Shown here piece after piece: positions 6,820 to 12,428 of a stretch of 14,925 nucleotides of DNA. The stretch is from Candidatus Woesearchaeota archaeon (lineage in GTDB: Archaea; Nanobdellota; Nanobdellia; SCGC-AAA011-G17; JACPNG01). Every line of letters begins with the position of its first letter. The first letter of the stretch is position 1. The notes below the pieces were generated by a model that was not told the DNA's origin, did not search any database, and worked only from the letters and a program-made list of their open reading frames with translations. Both the position numbers and the translations under genes were made by a program. The DNA lies in assembly GCA_018303705.1 (NCBI GenBank), contig JAGVXQ010000018.1, positions 1 to 14,925 of the forward strand, read 5' to 3'.

Positions 6820-7370
6820 TTCATCCCTACCTTGTATGCCAAATCCTCTAGCTTCATTAAATTGTATTTTATAGAATCCATCTTTTTCCTTAGTTCTCCA
6901 TTCCTTAAGTCAAACTCCAAGAACAAGCTGTAAATGTCAGAAACCAGTTCTTTTATTTCAAGTACCTCTTTGAAATTCCTTTTTATTGCGCTGTTTACTG
7001 CTTTCCTTACTAATTCCCCGGTTAAGTCACACATTCCTAGCAGGTAGCTTTCCGTGTCTATGCCAAGCTCTTTTCTTGTTGGTATTTTTTTCTTGGTCAC
7101 GAAATTATAATAACACAACGCCTCAGCATATTCCTGCAATGCAACACTGTTAAAAGACATGTCATAATTTTCCTTTGACAGTTTCCTTATCTTCACCTTT
7201 ATTTCATTCGCATGCCCTGCTGCATCTTTAACATCATCTCTATGCAGGGCATTTATTATGAGCTTTGAAAGCCTTATTATCTCCCTTGACTTGACAATTT
7301 CCTGCTCTCTCTTCTTCTCAAATTCAGCCATCTCTGACCTTATGTCCCTAAATTCTTTTCTATCCAGCAT
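6816..7370 (-). CDS. Translin/TRAX-family ribonuclease
   Basis: This 184-residue all-helical protein belongs to the translin superfamily. Diagnostic stretches are the REIIRLSKLIINALHRDD helix (29-46), QEYAEALCYYNF (79-90), YLLGMCDLTGELVRKAVNSA (109-128) and FDLRNGELRKKMDSIKYNL (153-171). E80, E83, D115 and E119 match the spacing of the acidic metal-binding residues of eukaryotic TRAX (two Glu three apart; Asp and Glu four apart), so it looks catalytically competent rather than translin-like. Eukaryotic C3PO trims small-RNA passenger strands and, in Neurospora, tRNA 5' leaders; archaeal homologues form octameric shells and are RNases. It is the first gene of an operon with aspS, gatC and gatA, which favours a tRNA-related substrate. 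This last point is inference. Confidence 0.9.
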   Translation of the reverse strand: MLDRKEFRDIRSEMAEFEKKREQEIVKSREIIRLSKLIINALHRDDVKDAAGHANEIKVKIRKLSKENYDMSFNSVALQEYAEALCYYNFVTKKKIPTRKELGIDTESYLLGMCDLTGELVRKAVNSAIKRNFKEVLEIKELVSDIYSLFLEFDLRNGELRKKMDSIKYNLMKLEDLAYKVGMK

Positions 7371-7387
7371 GGTTCAATTGATAGAAA

Positions 7388-7413
7388 GCATATTTAAAAA
7401 GGTTTTTATATGG
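7388..7413. promoter_or_regulatory. Divergent promoter: back-to-back TATA elements
   Basis: The 55 bases between the TRAX-like gene (start 7370) and the gene at 7426 hold two AT-rich elements, CATATTTAAAAAGG (7389-7402) and GGTTTTTATATGG (7401-7413). On the minus strand they lie about 24 and 36 bases before 7370; on the plus strand the first lies about 32 bases before 7426. Both genes must be driven from this stretch. Confidence 0.6.
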
Positions 7414-7425
7414 TTGTTGGAAATC

Positions 7426-7785
7426 ATGCTGAAAATGCTAGATGATTATCGCAATGGAAAAAGAATCCCTGGAATAAAGCCCACTCTTGCCGCATTGGCC
7501 CTTGTTAATGCAGTATCTGCTTGTGCAGCACTTGGCTCAACAGGCATGTTCGGCTCCCGTGGAATCAAAGCAATATATCACTTTACATCCCAGAACAAGC
7601 CAGCATATGTAATGCACCAAGACATAAGGTTTAGCCCTGACAAATATTGGCTTGAATACGATGGCATAAAAATAAGCTCAGGAAAATTTGAAATAAGCCA
7701 TGGCAAAATTTTAATAATCGGAAAACACTCTCCTGATTGCAATGGCTTCTGCATAAGGCAAAAAAATCTTGATGACAAACTATAG
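7426..7785 (+). CDS. Membrane-anchored hypothetical protein
   Basis: This 119-residue protein has a basic N-terminus (DDYRNGKRIPGIK), a hydrophobic segment at about 20-42 (TLAALALVNAVSACAALGS), then an outside-facing domain of about 75 residues that alternates like beta strands (IKISSGKFEISHGKILIIGK) with two Cys (735-755 region of the DNA: CNGFC). No family is recognised. The frame is open back to 7258, but those codons lie within the opposite TRAX-like gene and upstream of the promoter, so I take the ATG at 7426; ATG 7435 is an alternative. It heads a run of small surface genes ending in the lytic transglycosylase. Confidence 0.65.
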   Translation: MLKMLDDYRNGKRIPGIKPTLAALALVNAVSACAALGSTGMFGSRGIKAIYHFTSQNKPAYVMHQDIRFSPDKYWLEYDGIKISSGKFEISHGKILIIGKHSPDCNGFCIRQKNLDDKL

Positions 7786-7830
7786 AAATCTGCAAAAAAT
7801 ATTTTAGAATATGCACAAAATTATCTGCAA

Positions 7831-7843
7831 ATTCTTATAAATC
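7831..7843 (+). promoter_or_regulatory. TATA box for the small membrane protein at 7871
   Basis: ATTCTTATAAATC is centred about 33 bases before the ATG, giving a leader of roughly 7 bases. Confidence 0.6.
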
Positions 7844-7870
7844 ATGCATTAGCCTTAATTCTTGGTTTAA

Positions 7871-8056
7871 ATGGCAAACGCTGCAATAGGCATATTCAAG
7901 GTAATACTGGGATTAATATTTGTCTTGATAGGCATTCTTGGCATTCTAAGATGGTGGAACCAGCTTATTGAAATAATAAAAGGCTCTGTCGGCATCGCCA
8001 TCCTATTAGCAGGATTTCTATTAATACTTCTTGGCTTTTCGGACTTTAGGGATTAA
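7871..8056 (+). CDS. Small two-helix membrane protein
   Basis: This 61-residue protein is almost entirely two hydrophobic helices (about 4-27 and 33-56) joined by a short loop with RWWNQ, and ends in a charged FSDFRD. The family is not recognised; very small hydrophobic proteins of this sort are common in archaea. It has its own TATA box, and another TATA lies between it and the transglycosylase gene, so each gene here may be transcribed separately. Confidence 0.7.
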   Translation: MANAAIGIFKVILGLIFVLIGILGILRWWNQLIEIIKGSVGIAILLAGFLLILLGFSDFRD

Positions 8057-8089
8057 TTATGTTATTACTTCAAAGAGACAACAATAGAA

Positions 8090-8101
8090 AGGTTTATAAA
8101 C
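8090..8101 (+). promoter_or_regulatory. TATA box for the lytic transglycosylase gene
   Basis: AGGTTTATAAAC is centred about 28 bases before the ATG at 8124. This placement supports 8124 as the start and a leaderless mRNA. Confidence 0.7.
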
Positions 8102-8123
8102 GTCAAGATTCTTGTTTTTCTCT

Positions 8124-8867
8124 ATGGCAAACTCATTTCTCAATGGAATAGCAGGTATGTGTGCTGCAATTGTTTTCTATGGCACAGACCAAGTAAGCAC
8201 GCAATACTTTAAGCAACAAAAAGCTGGGGCAGAAGGCAGGATAGAAAAAGTTGTTAGGCAAGAAACAGAAAAATGCAACAATCGCCCAGTAATACCTGTC
8301 TCAGATGTTGCAAGCATACCTTCAGATGTTTACAATAATATTCGCATAAAAAGATCAATAGAGCAAGAAGTCAGAAATTTCAACAGCAATCCAAAATACG
8401 AGCATAAGATTACAGAAAGCATGATATACAGCATAATTCAGCAGGAATCCAGCTGCGACCCGTGCGCAAGGTCAACAGAAGGGGCAATAGGCTTGATGCA
8501 AGTAACCCCTGCAGCTGCACAAGATGTCGGTGAAAGCGCAAAAAACCTGTATGCATTGGAAAAAAATATTCATGTTGGAACCTTTTATTTCGGAGAGCAA
8601 TTAAACAAGTTCAATGGCGACATAAGATTGGCATTGGCAGCCTACAATTCAGGTCCAACCCTCGTAGCCAAGCTTGGAAGAGTTCCAAACATTTCAGAGA
8701 CAAAAAAATATGTTCCGGGCGTCATGTCTAAGATTGAAAAAGCAGAGCAAGCGAAGAACCATGCAGGTATGCCAACAGAGCCTGCAAAAAAATTCTACGT
8801 GCCATTAGCAGAAGAAAAGCCTGCTAGCAAGGTGGCATCGCAAGAGCGCGCATACTTCACATTCTAA
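8124..8867 (+). CDS. Membrane-anchored lytic transglycosylase (SLT/GH23 domain)
   Basis: SLT enzymes cleave the MurNAc-GlcNAc bond of peptidoglycan without water, leaving an anhydro end. This 247-residue protein has an N-terminal hydrophobic anchor or signal (about 4-20), a linker, and an SLT domain at about 95-205. The catalytic Glu is E108 in QQESSCDP, followed by GAIGLMQVTP (120-129) and ALAAYNSGP (170-178), the three hallmarks of the fold. A Pro/Lys-rich tail follows. Two Cys close to the catalytic Glu (C111, C114) could form a disulfide outside the cell. An in-frame TTG at 8112 lies between TATA box and ATG and is less likely as start. An archaeon has no peptidoglycan, so the target is either bacterial wall (host, prey or competitor) or an unknown surface glycan. 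Confidence 0.88.
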   Translation: MANSFLNGIAGMCAAIVFYGTDQVSTQYFKQQKAGAEGRIEKVVRQETEKCNNRPVIPVSDVASIPSDVYNNIRIKRSIEQEVRNFNSNPKYEHKITESMIYSIIQQESSCDPCARSTEGAIGLMQVTPAAAQDVGESAKNLYALEKNIHVGTFYFGEQLNKFNGDIRLALAAYNSGPTLVAKLGRVPNISETKKYVPGVMSKIEKAEQAKNHAGMPTEPAKKFYVPLAEEKPASKVASQERAYFTF

Positions 8868-8877
8868 AGTTTTCAAA

Positions 8878-8889
8878 AGCTTTTTATTC
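8878..8889 (+). promoter_or_regulatory. TATA box for the Nre gene
   Basis: AGCTTTTTATTC is centred about 26 bases before the ATG at 8910; predicted leaderless. Confidence 0.6.
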
Positions 8890-8909
8890 CTTAATGCTTT
8901 AACATCATA

Positions 8910-10076
8910 ATGAAAGCAATAAAAGACATTAAGTACTATGAAATGCTTAACAAGCTGAGAAAAGACCTGATTAACAACCTGAATCTCAGCTTCACAGGCT
9001 CATCCCCCCCAGAGATATTTATAGGGGAATTCAATTACCCGAATGTATACACAGGCATTCTCTCCCCGGCAGTTCATAATGATTCATCTTCTATTCTAAG
9101 CAGCCCAGAGGAATGGTTCAAGGCAAGGTTAACAGAAAAGGAAATACTTCTCAACAGGGCATCATTGATATACTCAAGGTTCACAAGCAACATAAAGCAG
9201 AGCAGCAGGTTATTAAGCACCATGCAAGAAGTTAGCATGGCAAAAAAGCCAGTGGACATCGATTTCGAGCTCAAAAAAAAGCCATCATTTGCCTTTAAGC
9301 TCGATAGTTTTCACAAGCCGATATTCAATCCTGCACCATTGGCAAAAGCAGTTCCCGAAGGAAATACGCAGATAGAAAAGAGGGTTGATTGCATGGTCTC
9401 GGATTATGGCATGAAAGCAAACGATGCTGTAATTGACCTTTACACCAATGGCATCAGCATAAGCAATATAAACCGCATACTATCGGCAGGCCTTCTCGGA
9501 ATAAAAAACAAGAGAAAGCTCGTTCCAACGAAATGGTCCATAACATGTGTAGATGACATAATCTCAAAAAATTTGATAGAAAAAATAAAACAATACCCAT
9601 GGATTAACAATTATTTTGTCTTTAACAGCGAGTATCTTGGCAACCATTACGAAATACTGTTGATGCCAAGGCAGTTTGGCTTTGAAGTTATAGAAGCAAA
9701 ATACAACCCAAACCCGAAACTAATCAGCTTCTGGCAGGATTCTGAATCCCATCTTGGCAGGAAATCATATGCATCATCAGTCACAGGTGCTTACTATGCA
9801 AACCGCATAGCCATTTCCTCGTACCTTGACAGTATAAGGCGCCAGGCATCCATTCTCGTTCTAAGGGAAGTCAAAAACTATGAAATTCCATGCGGTGTAG
9901 GTATATTAAGGGAAGCAACAAAATATGCTATGAACAAAAATCCTTCATCATTCAACAACATTTCATCTGCGTTTAACGACATGAAGTCAAGGCTAAGCAT
10001 CCCAATCAGCATGTTTCTCGAAAAGAGCATTCTGTTAAGGGAAATCTCAAGCCAAAAAACACTGCAGCAATTCTAA
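8910..10076 (+). CDS. nre: Nre-family archaeal DNA repair protein with PIP box
   Basis: Nre proteins are an archaeal family linked to repair of DNA damage (interstrand crosslinks, mitomycin C in Haloferax) and dock on the PCNA clamp. Family features seen here are IGEFNYPNVYTG (38-49), the SSPEEWF segment (64-70), the C-terminal domain with FWQDSESHLGRKSY and IPCGVGILREATKYAM, and the last seven residues QKTLQQF (382-388), a PIP box at the extreme C-terminus where Nre proteins carry it. The length of 388 is near the usual 390-430. The protein starts directly at the core and has no N-terminal zinc-finger Cys pairs, which some members have. It is leaderless from its own TATA box, upstream of a 46-residue gene that has its own promoter. 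Confidence 0.88.
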   Translation: MKAIKDIKYYEMLNKLRKDLINNLNLSFTGSSPPEIFIGEFNYPNVYTGILSPAVHNDSSSILSSPEEWFKARLTEKEILLNRASLIYSRFTSNIKQSSRLLSTMQEVSMAKKPVDIDFELKKKPSFAFKLDSFHKPIFNPAPLAKAVPEGNTQIEKRVDCMVSDYGMKANDAVIDLYTNGISISNINRILSAGLLGIKNKRKLVPTKWSITCVDDIISKNLIEKIKQYPWINNYFVFNSEYLGNHYEILLMPRQFGFEVIEAKYNPNPKLISFWQDSESHLGRKSYASSVTGAYYANRIAISSYLDSIRRQASILVLREVKNYEIPCGVGILREATKYAMNKNPSSFNNISSAFNDMKSRLSIPISMFLEKSILLREISSQKTLQQF

Positions 10077-10089
10077 ATATCAGCAACCC

Positions 10090-10103
10090 AAATCTTTTTA
10101 AAC
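10090..10103 (+). promoter_or_regulatory. TATA box for the 46-residue gene and the protease
   Basis: AAATCTTTTTAAAC is centred 26 bases before the ATG at 10124. It supports the reality of the short gene and probably drives the downstream protease gene too. Confidence 0.65.
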
Positions 10104-10123
10104 TTGGTCAACTAGACACCAAC

Positions 10124-10264
10124 ATGGCAAAAACCAATGACCTGCAGGAAAAGATGAGCCAGCTAATGATGAATTTTGAGTTCGATGATTTTGACCCTGC
10201 TGATGCTTATGAAGATTACGAGTATCCATTGGACAAGAAGAAAAAATTCTTTGTAGCATCCTAA
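10124..10264 (+). CDS. Small acidic protein, 46 residues
   Basis: The frame starts MAKTNDLQEKMSQLMM and continues through an acidic Tyr/Phe-rich middle (FEFDDFDPADAYEDYEY) to a basic end (KKKKFFVAS). It is too short for common ORF cut-offs but has a TATA box at the exact leaderless distance and ends one base before the ATG of the protease gene, so it fills the gap completely. Codon use matches its neighbours. The family is not recognised. An acidic low-complexity peptide with a basic tail suggests a binding partner or a regulator; given its neighbours it may relate to Nre or to the site-2 protease, but this is a guess. Confidence 0.72.
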   Translation: MAKTNDLQEKMSQLMMNFEFDDFDPADAYEDYEYPLDKKKKFFVAS

Positions 10265-10265
10265 G

Positions 10266-10811
10266 ATGCTTCTTTCAGCATTAGAATTCATAAGGCTAAT
10301 CATAGTAACCTTCGCAATAGGCTATATATTCTCTGATTACGTCTCAACTCACCCACAGATTCACAAGAGGTTTGACTGGAGCAAGATAAAAACAGCAATA
10401 ACCATAGCAGCCCCAGCTGTAATACTTCACGAATTAAGCCACAAGTTTGCAGCCATGTTTTTCGGCCTCAAAACAGAGTTTTTTGCAAGCTACTTTGGCT
10501 TGGCACTTGGAATAATCTTAAAGTCAGTAAACGCTCCATTCCTTGTGTTCATGCCTGGCTACGTAAGCATAAGCCAGTCAACAGCAATTCAATCAGCAAT
10601 AATAGCATTCATTGGCCCATTGGCTAACCTTCTTCTCTGGCTTATTCCATCAATGATCCTAAAATACAAAACATTGGGCGAAAAAACCTCAATAATTCTT
10701 TATGCAACAAAAAAAATAAATATGATGCTCTTCATATTCAATATGATACCAATACCTCCCTTTGACGGCTCAAAAGTATTATTTGGCCTTCTTAGTTACT
10801 TTGGTATTTGA
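10266..10811 (+). CDS. M50-family membrane zinc metalloprotease (site-2 protease)
   Basis: Site-2 proteases cut substrates within the membrane. This 181-residue protein has the zinc-binding HELSH at 55-59 and the third ligand Asp167 in NMIPIPPFDGSK (159-170), with the typical GPLANLLLW (117-125) between. Membrane segments fall at about 4-24, 43-66, 74-98, 106-134 and 147-163. It is a minimal version: no PDZ or CBS domain. Its ATG lies one base after the stop of the 46-residue gene, so the two are probably co-transcribed, and no Shine-Dalgarno is obvious. Its last 11 codons overlap the end of the TFE gene on the other strand. Its substrates are unknown; relatives release membrane-bound transcription factors. 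Confidence 0.9.
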   Translation: MLLSALEFIRLIIVTFAIGYIFSDYVSTHPQIHKRFDWSKIKTAITIAAPAVILHELSHKFAAMFFGLKTEFFASYFGLALGIILKSVNAPFLVFMPGYVSISQSTAIQSAIIAFIGPLANLLLWLIPSMILKYKTLGEKTSIILYATKKINMMLFIFNMIPIPPFDGSKVLFGLLSYFGI

Positions 10812-11372
10812 AGTCTTCTTGTTCTTTGCCTTGTTCTTGAGATTAGGCTTCTTAGAAGTTGCATCCTCTTTTGACTTGAGGTCATGCTCTATTGCATCGA
10901 TCTCCCTTCTTATCTTCTCAACATCAATAATAACCTTCTCTTCCTTAAGCACCTTTCCACATTCAGGGCACCTGAATTCCATGTTCAGGGCATCCTCCAT
11001 GCTGAACTTTACCAAATCTGTCTTGCATACGAAAAACATCTCTTCCTTACCCTTGCTTATGGCTTCCCTAAGCTCTTCAAGCCTCTTCCTCTTTAGCATG
11101 ATGTAAATCTTTGCAGCCTCATTCTCCTCAAAAGTCCAGTAATATATGTACCATCCCTTTTTTTTGTCCTTCTTCCTTATGAAGCCAACCAGGTTGTACT
11201 CGTTCATCCTGTAGAGCACGTTCCTCACCTGGTTTATGTTCTGCTTTAAGCTCTCTGCCAGCTTGAACTCAGAAACATTCCTCTTGTTTTTAATAAGCCT
11301 TAGAACATTAAGCGCATCCCTTCCAACAAGGCCAGCCACAAGGTCCTCAGAGTCTTTCGGATTTAGTTTCAT
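10779..11372 (-). CDS. tfe: Transcription initiation factor E, alpha subunit (TFE)
   Basis: TFE helps TBP, TFB and RNA polymerase open the promoter. This 197-residue protein has the N-terminal winged helix (about 5-90, with FKLAESLKQNINQVRNVLYR and WYIYYW), a linker helix, a zinc-ribbon region at about 112-145, and a Lys-rich tail (about 165-197). The ribbon is unusual: the second pair CPEC (135-138) is intact, but the first pair, normally CxxC, reads CKTD (116-119), leaving three Cys. The zinc site may be weakened or use Asp119. The FSMEDALNMEFRCPECG segment fits the family well. A TATA box on the minus strand 34 bases upstream gives a leader of about 8 bases. The last 11 codons overlap the convergent protease gene. 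Confidence 0.92.
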   Translation of the reverse strand: MKLNPKDSEDLVAGLVGRDALNVLRLIKNKRNVSEFKLAESLKQNINQVRNVLYRMNEYNLVGFIRKKDKKKGWYIYYWTFEENEAAKIYIMLKRKRLEELREAISKGKEEMFFVCKTDLVKFSMEDALNMEFRCPECGKVLKEEKVIIDVEKIRREIDAIEHDLKSKEDATSKKPNLKNKAKNKKTSNTKVTKKAK

Positions 11373-11399
11373 TTTGAATGGAACTCTAAATCATAAGCA

Positions 11400-11412
11400 G
11401 CCATTTATATAG
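11400..11412 (-). promoter_or_regulatory. TATA box for tfe
   Basis: ACTATATAAATGG on the minus strand, centred about 34 bases before the ATG at 11372. Confidence 0.65.
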
Positions 11413-11464
11413 TTTTTGTGCAAAGCTGTGGCTCTAAATTTTAACTATTGCTGAATGATACAAA

Positions 11465-11478
11465 ATCTTTTTATAATT
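11465..11478 (+). promoter_or_regulatory. TATA box for the coiled-coil gene pair
   Basis: ATCTTTTTATAATT is centred 26 bases before the ATG at 11498; predicted leaderless. With the tfe TATA box it forms a divergent promoter region of 125 bases. Confidence 0.65.
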
Positions 11479-11497
11479 AATAATCAAATCCTCTTGC

Positions 11498-12043
11498 ATG
11501 GGTTTGTTTTCAAAAAAAAAAGAAGAAAGAAAGTTCGAGCACAAAGAGCCTTTCAAGATACCCCAGTTTCATGAGAATTTTCCAAAATACGAGAGCACAG
11601 TGACTCCCGATGATCTTAATGCCATTAAGGATGCTGTAAAGCCACAGCAAGAACCACTTAGCCAGAAAAGGATGACTTTTGCAACAATCCCATTGAAAGA
11701 CATCGATGTGGCAATGCCCCAGATTGAAGATGTTCCAAAGAAGTTCTTTTCTGATGAGTACAATAAAACTGATTACGCAACAGCTGCTATGCCATCACAC
11801 CAGCCATCAGATGAAAGCATATACAAGCAAGAAAAAACGCTGTTCATAAAGATTGACCGCTACAAGGAATCCATTGAAAAAATAGAGCAGATAAAGATGC
11901 TGATTAACGAAGTCAACAAGACAATAACGAGAATAAACGAGCTAAAATCAGAAGAAGACTCTGAAATAAGCTACTGTAACAATGAGATAAACAAAATAAA
12001 GGAAGACCTTAACTCAATTGACCGCATTCTCTTTGGAAGATGA
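11498..12043 (+). CDS. Hypothetical coiled-coil protein, 181 residues
   Basis: The family is not recognised. The N-terminus MGLFSKKKEERKFEHKE is strongly basic; the middle (about 20-105) is Pro-rich and probably disordered, with several short acidic or hydrophobic patches such as PQIEDVPKKFF; the C-terminal third (about 108-178) is a predicted long helical coiled coil (IEKIEQIKMLINEVNKTI), ending in LFGR. No signal or membrane segment is seen. The layout, a disordered linker leading to a coiled coil, suggests a scaffold or adaptor. It overlaps the next gene by 4 bp (ATGA), so the two proteins are probably made together and may bind each other through their helices. Confidence 0.78.
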   Translation: MGLFSKKKEERKFEHKEPFKIPQFHENFPKYESTVTPDDLNAIKDAVKPQQEPLSQKRMTFATIPLKDIDVAMPQIEDVPKKFFSDEYNKTDYATAAMPSHQPSDESIYKQEKTLFIKIDRYKESIEKIEQIKMLINEVNKTITRINELKSEEDSEISYCNNEINKIKEDLNSIDRILFGR

Positions 12044-12387
12044 ACGAACATTTGCATATAGGCATAGAAAATCCTTCCACCCATAGAAAACAGTTTCTTG
12101 CCATTAGCATAGACACCATAAACATTCTTACAAGGCTGGAAAAGATAAGCAACATAAGGTCTAAAAAAGCATTTCATATCAGCAAGCTTAATGCGATTGC
12201 AAAAAAGCTCTCAAGAAGCATGGCAGAATTCAAGGAATCATTGCCATCCGCAGCAGAGCCATCATTTTTAACGAAAGAAAAGCAAAAGACTAAAGAAGCA
12301 ACATTAAAAAAAAGCGAGGTATCTCCAGTAAGCAAAAATCTTGAAGACGAGCTAAGGAAGCTAAAAGAAAAGATAGACGCCCTGTAA
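12040..12387 (+). CDS. Hypothetical helical protein, 115 residues
   Basis: The family is not recognised. Residues 18-66 are predicted helical (ISIDTINILTRLEKISN and the following basic helix), 67-95 is a Ser/Lys/Glu-rich linker, and 100-115 is a short amphipathic helix (LEDELRKLKEKIDAL) of coiled-coil character. The start ATG overlaps the stop of the preceding gene. Translational coupling and matching coiled-coil content point to a partner of the 181-residue protein. It ends 41 bases before alaS, which has its own TATA box. Confidence 0.75.
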   Translation: MNEHLHIGIENPSTHRKQFLAISIDTINILTRLEKISNIRSKKAFHISKLNAIAKKLSRSMAEFKESLPSAAEPSFLTKEKQKTKEATLKKSEVSPVSKNLEDELRKLKEKIDAL

Positions 12388-12394
12388 AAACAAC

Positions 12395-12408
12395 AAGTTT
12401 TAAATAAT
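12395..12408 (+). promoter_or_regulatory. TATA box for alaS
   Basis: AAGTTTTAAATAAT is centred about 27 bases before the ATG at 12429; predicted leaderless. Confidence 0.65.
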
Positions 12409-12428
12409 TTCTCTTTTCAGATTAGTCC

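Noticed and set aside
8112..8123. TTG start for the lytic transglycosylase
   Set aside because: It lies only about 16 bases after the TATA box, which would put it upstream of the expected transcription start; the ATG at 8124 fits.
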